A stretch of 8,082 bases of DNA, taken from positions 1-8,082 of the forward strand of contig JAIWOM010000060.1 in the NCBI GenBank assembly GCA_020216895.1. The letters run 5' to 3'. The translations under genes and the position numbers were made by a program. Numbering within the stretch: the first letter of the stretch is position 1; each line of letters starts with the position of its first letter. The DNA comes from Microcella sp. Its GTDB lineage: Bacteria > Actinomycetota > Actinomycetes > Actinomycetales > Microbacteriaceae. Positions 5,650 to 8,082 of this stretch are shown here, in pieces. The notes under the pieces are model-generated. The model had not been told where the DNA came from and ran no database searches. It worked only from the letters and a program-made list of their open reading frames with translations.

Positions 5650-5922
5650 ATGAACCGTTCCGAGCTTGTTGCGGCCATCGCCGCTGAGTCGGGTCTGAGC
5701 CAGGCCGACGTCAACCGCGCCATCGACGGCCTCTTCTCGGTCGTCTCGGGCGCCGTCAAGGGCGGCACGAAGGTCGCGATCCCCGGCTGGATCTCCTTCG
5801 AGCGCACGCACCGCGACGCCCGCACCGGCCGCAACCCGCAGACCGGCGAGGCCATCCAGATCGCCGCGTCGTACGGCGTCAAGGTCAGCGCCGGCAGCAA
5901 GCTGAAGGCCGCCGCCAAGTAG
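5650..5922 (+). CDS. hup: HU-family DNA-binding protein
   Basis: A 90-residue nucleoid protein that bends and compacts DNA as a dimer. The N-terminal helical dimerisation region is MNRSELVAAIAAESGLSQ and onward. The DNA-binding arm carries RDARTGRNPQTGEAIQIAA (about 55-73), the HU signature with the intercalating proline at residue 63. The usual GF turn before the arm is GW here (46-47). The protein ends at KLKAAAK, so it lacks the long Lys/Ala/Pro-rich tail of mycobacterial and streptomycete HupB-type proteins; a tailed paralogue may exist elsewhere. It is monocistronic, with a strong ribosome binding site upstream and hairpins on both sides. The larger open frame starting upstream at 5380 is a shadow of rpsN. 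Confidence 0.95.
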   Translation: MNRSELVAAIAAESGLSQADVNRAIDGLFSVVSGAVKGGTKVAIPGWISFERTHRDARTGRNPQTGEAIQIAASYGVKVSAGSKLKAAAK

Positions 5923-5941
5923 GCAGCCTTCCCCCACGCTC

Positions 5942-5975
5942 GAGGGCGGCACCCCGGTGACGGGGGGCCGCCCTC
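5942..5975 (+). terminator. Transcription terminator hairpin after hup
   Basis: GAGGGCGGC (5942-5950) pairs with GCCGCCCTC (5967-5975). After one A/G mismatch, CCCCG (5952-5956) pairs with CGGGG (5961-5965) around a GTGA loop of the stable GNRA type. It begins 20 bases after the hup stop. No T-tract directly follows; an ATTT occurs four bases later. Confidence 0.85.
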
Positions 5976-6042
5976 TGCGATTTCCGCGCGGGTGCGGAGG
6001 CCCGGTGGGTCGGTATCGGAGCCCGTGCACAGCACTCTCGCC

Positions 6043-6048
6043 TAGCCT
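6043..6048 (+). promoter_or_regulatory. Candidate -10 of the CopD-CtaG gene (leaderless)
   Basis: TAGCCT fits TANNNT and ends six bases before the GTG at 6055, the same geometry as the znuA promoter. GGAG (6049-6052) is only two bases from the GTG, too close to act as a normal ribosome binding site. No clear -35 is seen. Confidence 0.5.
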
Positions 6049-6054
6049 GGAGAC

Positions 6055-8082
6055 GTGACCACGACCACCGCGCCCCGGCTGCGCACCGAGCCCCTGCCCT
6101 GGGGCGTGATCGGCGTCACCGCGCTCATCGCGACGGCCTTCCTCGCCACGCTCGTCGGTCTCGTCATCGGAGGCGGCGCCGAGGCCCCCCTCCTCTCCGA
6201 CCCGGGCGCGGCCGTGCGCTACGGCCTCCCGATCGCCAAGCTCCTCGGTACGCTCGGTGCGGCCGGCGCGATCGGCGGGCTGCTGCTCGCCCTGCTGGCC
6301 CTCGCGCCGGAGCGCGCCGAGTTCGGGCGGGCGCTCGACGTGGCCGCCGCATCCGCCGCTCTCTGGACTCTCGCGTCGGCCGCCTCCGGCTTCCTCACCT
6401 TCCTCGCCGCGTACGTCGAGCCCGTGTCGCTCGACCCGCGCTTCGGCACGCTGCTCTCCGGCTTCCTCAGCTCTACCGAGCTCGGGCAGGCCTGGCTGGC
6501 CACCACGCTCATGGCCGCCGTCGTGACGGTGCTGTGCTTCGCCCTGCGCTCCCCCGCCCTGCTGGCCGGAGTGCTCGTCGTCGCGGTCGCCGCGCTCTGG
6601 CCCGTCGCGCAGACCGGACACACCGGCGGCACCGCCGACCATGACGCCGCGGTCACCGCCGTCTACCTGCACAGCGTGTTCGCGGCGGTCTGGGTCGGCG
6701 GGCTCGTCACCATCGTGCTCACCCGCCGCGCGCTCGCCGATCGGCTGCCGGTGGTGCTCGCCCGCTACTCGACCATCGCGCTCGTCGCCTACATCGTCGT
6801 CGCGGCGTCCGGCCTGGTGAGCGCCCAGTTGCGCATGGGCGGCCTCGAGGCGCTCGCGACCCCGTACGGTCTGCTCGTCGCGGCCAAGGTGCTCGCGCTG
6901 CTCGGTCTGGGCGCCTTCGGTGCCGCCTACCGCGCGTCGATCATCCGTCGCCTCGAGAGCTCGATGGCCGACGGCGCCGCTGCGCCGCGCAGCGCCTTCT
7001 GGATCATCGTCACCGCCGAGCTCGCCCTCATGGGTGCCGCGTCGGGGCTCGCTGCAGCGCTCGCCCGCACGGCGACCCCGGTGCCGCAGGTTCCCGTCGA
7101 GCAGCTCGCCGACCCGACGCCGGCCGAGATCCTCACCGGCGCGCCGCTGCCGCCGGCCTACGAGCCGTGGCGGCTGTTCACCGAGTGGGATCTCAACCTG
7201 CTGTGGGTGCTCATCGCCGGGTTCGGAGCGTTCTTCTACGTCGCGGGGGCAATCCGGCTGCAGCGGCGCGGCGACCACTGGCCCATCGGCCGCACGATCA
7301 TGTTCGTCGTCGCGATGGCCCTGCTCGTGTTCGTCACCAGCAGCGGCCTTGCCGTGTACGAGACGTACCTGTTCAGCGTGCACATGCTCGGGCACATGAT
7401 CCTCAGCATGGGCATTCCGGTGTTCATCGTGCTGGCCGCGCCCGTGACGCTGGCGGCCCGCGCCATCCACGCCCGCAAGGACGGCTCACGCGGGCCTCGC
7501 GAGTGGATCCTCGCCATCGTGCACTCGCGTTTCGCGGGTCTCGTCGGCCACCCGCTCGTCGCATCGGTGGTCTTCGCCATCTCGCTGCTGGTCTTCTACT
7601 ACACGTCGATCTTCGCCTGGGCGGTCAGCGACCACATCGGCCACCAGTGGATGGTGCTGCACTTCCTGCTCAGCGGCTACCTGTTCGTGAACGCGCTGAT
7701 CGGGCTCGATCCGGCGCCGTATCGGCCGCCCTACGCGATCCGGCTCATCATCCTGCTCGCGACGATGGCGTTCCACGCCTTCTTCGGGCTCTCGCTGATC
7801 ACCGGTACCGGGTTGCTGCTGCCCGAATGGTACGGGGCGATGGGTCGCGAGTGGGGTGAGTCGCCCCTGCAAGACCAGCAGACCGGCGGGGGAATCGCGT
7901 GGAGCGTCGGCGAGATCCCGACCCTCATGCTCGCCCTGCTCGTGATGTGGAGCTGGAGCCGGGCCGACCGCCGCGAGTCGACGCGGCTCGACCGCAAGGC
8001 CGACCGCGACGGCGACGCCGACCTCGAGGCGTGGAACGCCATGCTGGCCGAGCGCGCCGCCGCGAGCGAGCGGGCGACCGCT
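6055..8082 (+). CDS. Fused CopD / CtaG copper and cytochrome oxidase assembly membrane protein, 5' part
   Basis: 676 residues are visible and the frame runs off the right edge with no stop. The N-terminal half (about 17-340) is a CopD-like copper-transport domain with about eight or nine membrane helices, including GHTGGTADHD (188-197) and the hallmark LHSVFAAVWVGGL (205-217). After a Pro-rich extracytoplasmic linker (about 341-372), the second half (about 375-635) is a CtaG domain of the caa3 oxidase assembly type, with HMLGHMILSMGIPV (443-456), DHIGHQWMVLHFLLSGYLF (526-544) and FHAFFGL (573-579). The His residues in these helices are candidate copper ligands. The tail from about 636 is charged and cytoplasmic (RADRRESTRLDRKADRD). 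Such fusions occur in actinobacteria; the likely role is moving copper across the membrane and supplying it to cytochrome oxidase. GTG 6055 is chosen from the leaderless promoter and the MTTTTAPRLRTEPLPWG start. Transport direction is unknown. Confidence 0.88.
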   Translation, partial: MTTTTAPRLRTEPLPWGVIGVTALIATAFLATLVGLVIGGGAEAPLLSDPGAAVRYGLPIAKLLGTLGAAGAIGGLLLALLALAPERAEFGRALDVAAASAALWTLASAASGFLTFLAAYVEPVSLDPRFGTLLSGFLSSTELGQAWLATTLMAAVVTVLCFALRSPALLAGVLVVAVAALWPVAQTGHTGGTADHDAAVTAVYLHSVFAAVWVGGLVTIVLTRRALADRLPVVLARYSTIALVAYIVVAASGLVSAQLRMGGLEALATPYGLLVAAKVLALLGLGAFGAAYRASIIRRLESSMADGAAAPRSAFWIIVTAELALMGAASGLAAALARTATPVPQVPVEQLADPTPAEILTGAPLPPAYEPWRLFTEWDLNLLWVLIAGFGAFFYVAGAIRLQRRGDHWPIGRTIMFVVAMALLVFVTSSGLAVYETYLFSVHMLGHMILSMGIPVFIVLAAPVTLAARAIHARKDGSRGPREWILAIVHSRFAGLVGHPLVASVVFAISLLVFYYTSIFAWAVSDHIGHQWMVLHFLLSGYLFVNALIGLDPAPYRPPYAIRLIILLATMAFHAFFGLSLITGTGLLLPEWYGAMGREWGESPLQDQQTGGGIAWSVGEIPTLMLALLVMWSWSRADRRESTRLDRKADRDGDADLEAWNAMLAERAAASERATA

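Noticed and set aside
4965..6035. Minus-strand open frame of 356 codons
   Set aside because: It is antisense to rpmG, rpsN and hup and crosses two terminator hairpins. No recognisable domain is present.
5617..7470. Long minus-strand open frame of 617 codons
   Set aside because: It lies opposite hup and the CopD-CtaG gene, both with strong family motifs. Its product is low-complexity Arg/Gly/Glu-rich sequence typical of antisense frames in high-GC DNA, and it would read through the hup terminator region.

Overview
The window is high-GC DNA from an actinobacterium, most likely a member of the Microbacteriaceae or a close relative. The evidence is the GC-biased third codon positions, the F420-type DUF385 reductase, the znuACB-zur layout, the zinc-independent rpmB-rpmG-rpsN cluster, a fused CopD-CtaG protein, and TANNNT promoters placed so close to start codons that the transcripts should be leaderless. 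It is dense and mostly one strand: ten protein genes, nine on + and one on -, with no gap over about 210 bases. I see no tRNA, rRNA, mobile element or CRISPR.

Layout. Bases 3-938 are the 3' end of a 2-oxoacid dehydrogenase E2 gene. It converges on a minus-strand F420-dependent reductase-like gene (935-1378), and both stop codons lie in one CTAG. The 113-base divergent spacer (1379-1491) carries a double Zur-type operator over a good promoter. This promoter drives a four-gene zinc operon: znuA-like lipoprotein (1492-2517), znuC ATPase (2514-3359), znuB permease (3356-4183) and zur (4180-4584). Every junction in it is a 4-base stop/start overlap. Next is rpmB-rpmG-rpsN (4732-5444), encoding L28, L33 and S14 forms without the zinc-binding Cys pairs, which ends at a strong hairpin. 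A monocistronic hup gene (5650-5922) follows with its own terminator. The window closes inside a CopD-CtaG fusion (6055 to the edge).

How it fits together. The middle reads as a zinc-homeostasis island. Zur with zinc bound should sit on the operator and shut off the importer and its own gene. When zinc is scarce the high-affinity importer is made. The adjacent cysteine-free ribosomal proteins belong to the class that in other actinobacteria replaces zinc-containing paralogues during starvation. However, I find no Zur box directly upstream of rpmB, so here they may be constitutive or reached only by read-through. The last gene concerns copper delivery to cytochrome oxidase.

Nothing here looks like an entirely new system. 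The points most worth a second look are the operator architecture, the missing Zur box before the cysteine-free ribosomal genes, the structured rpmB leader, and the histidine-repeat loop with atypical ligands in the binding protein.
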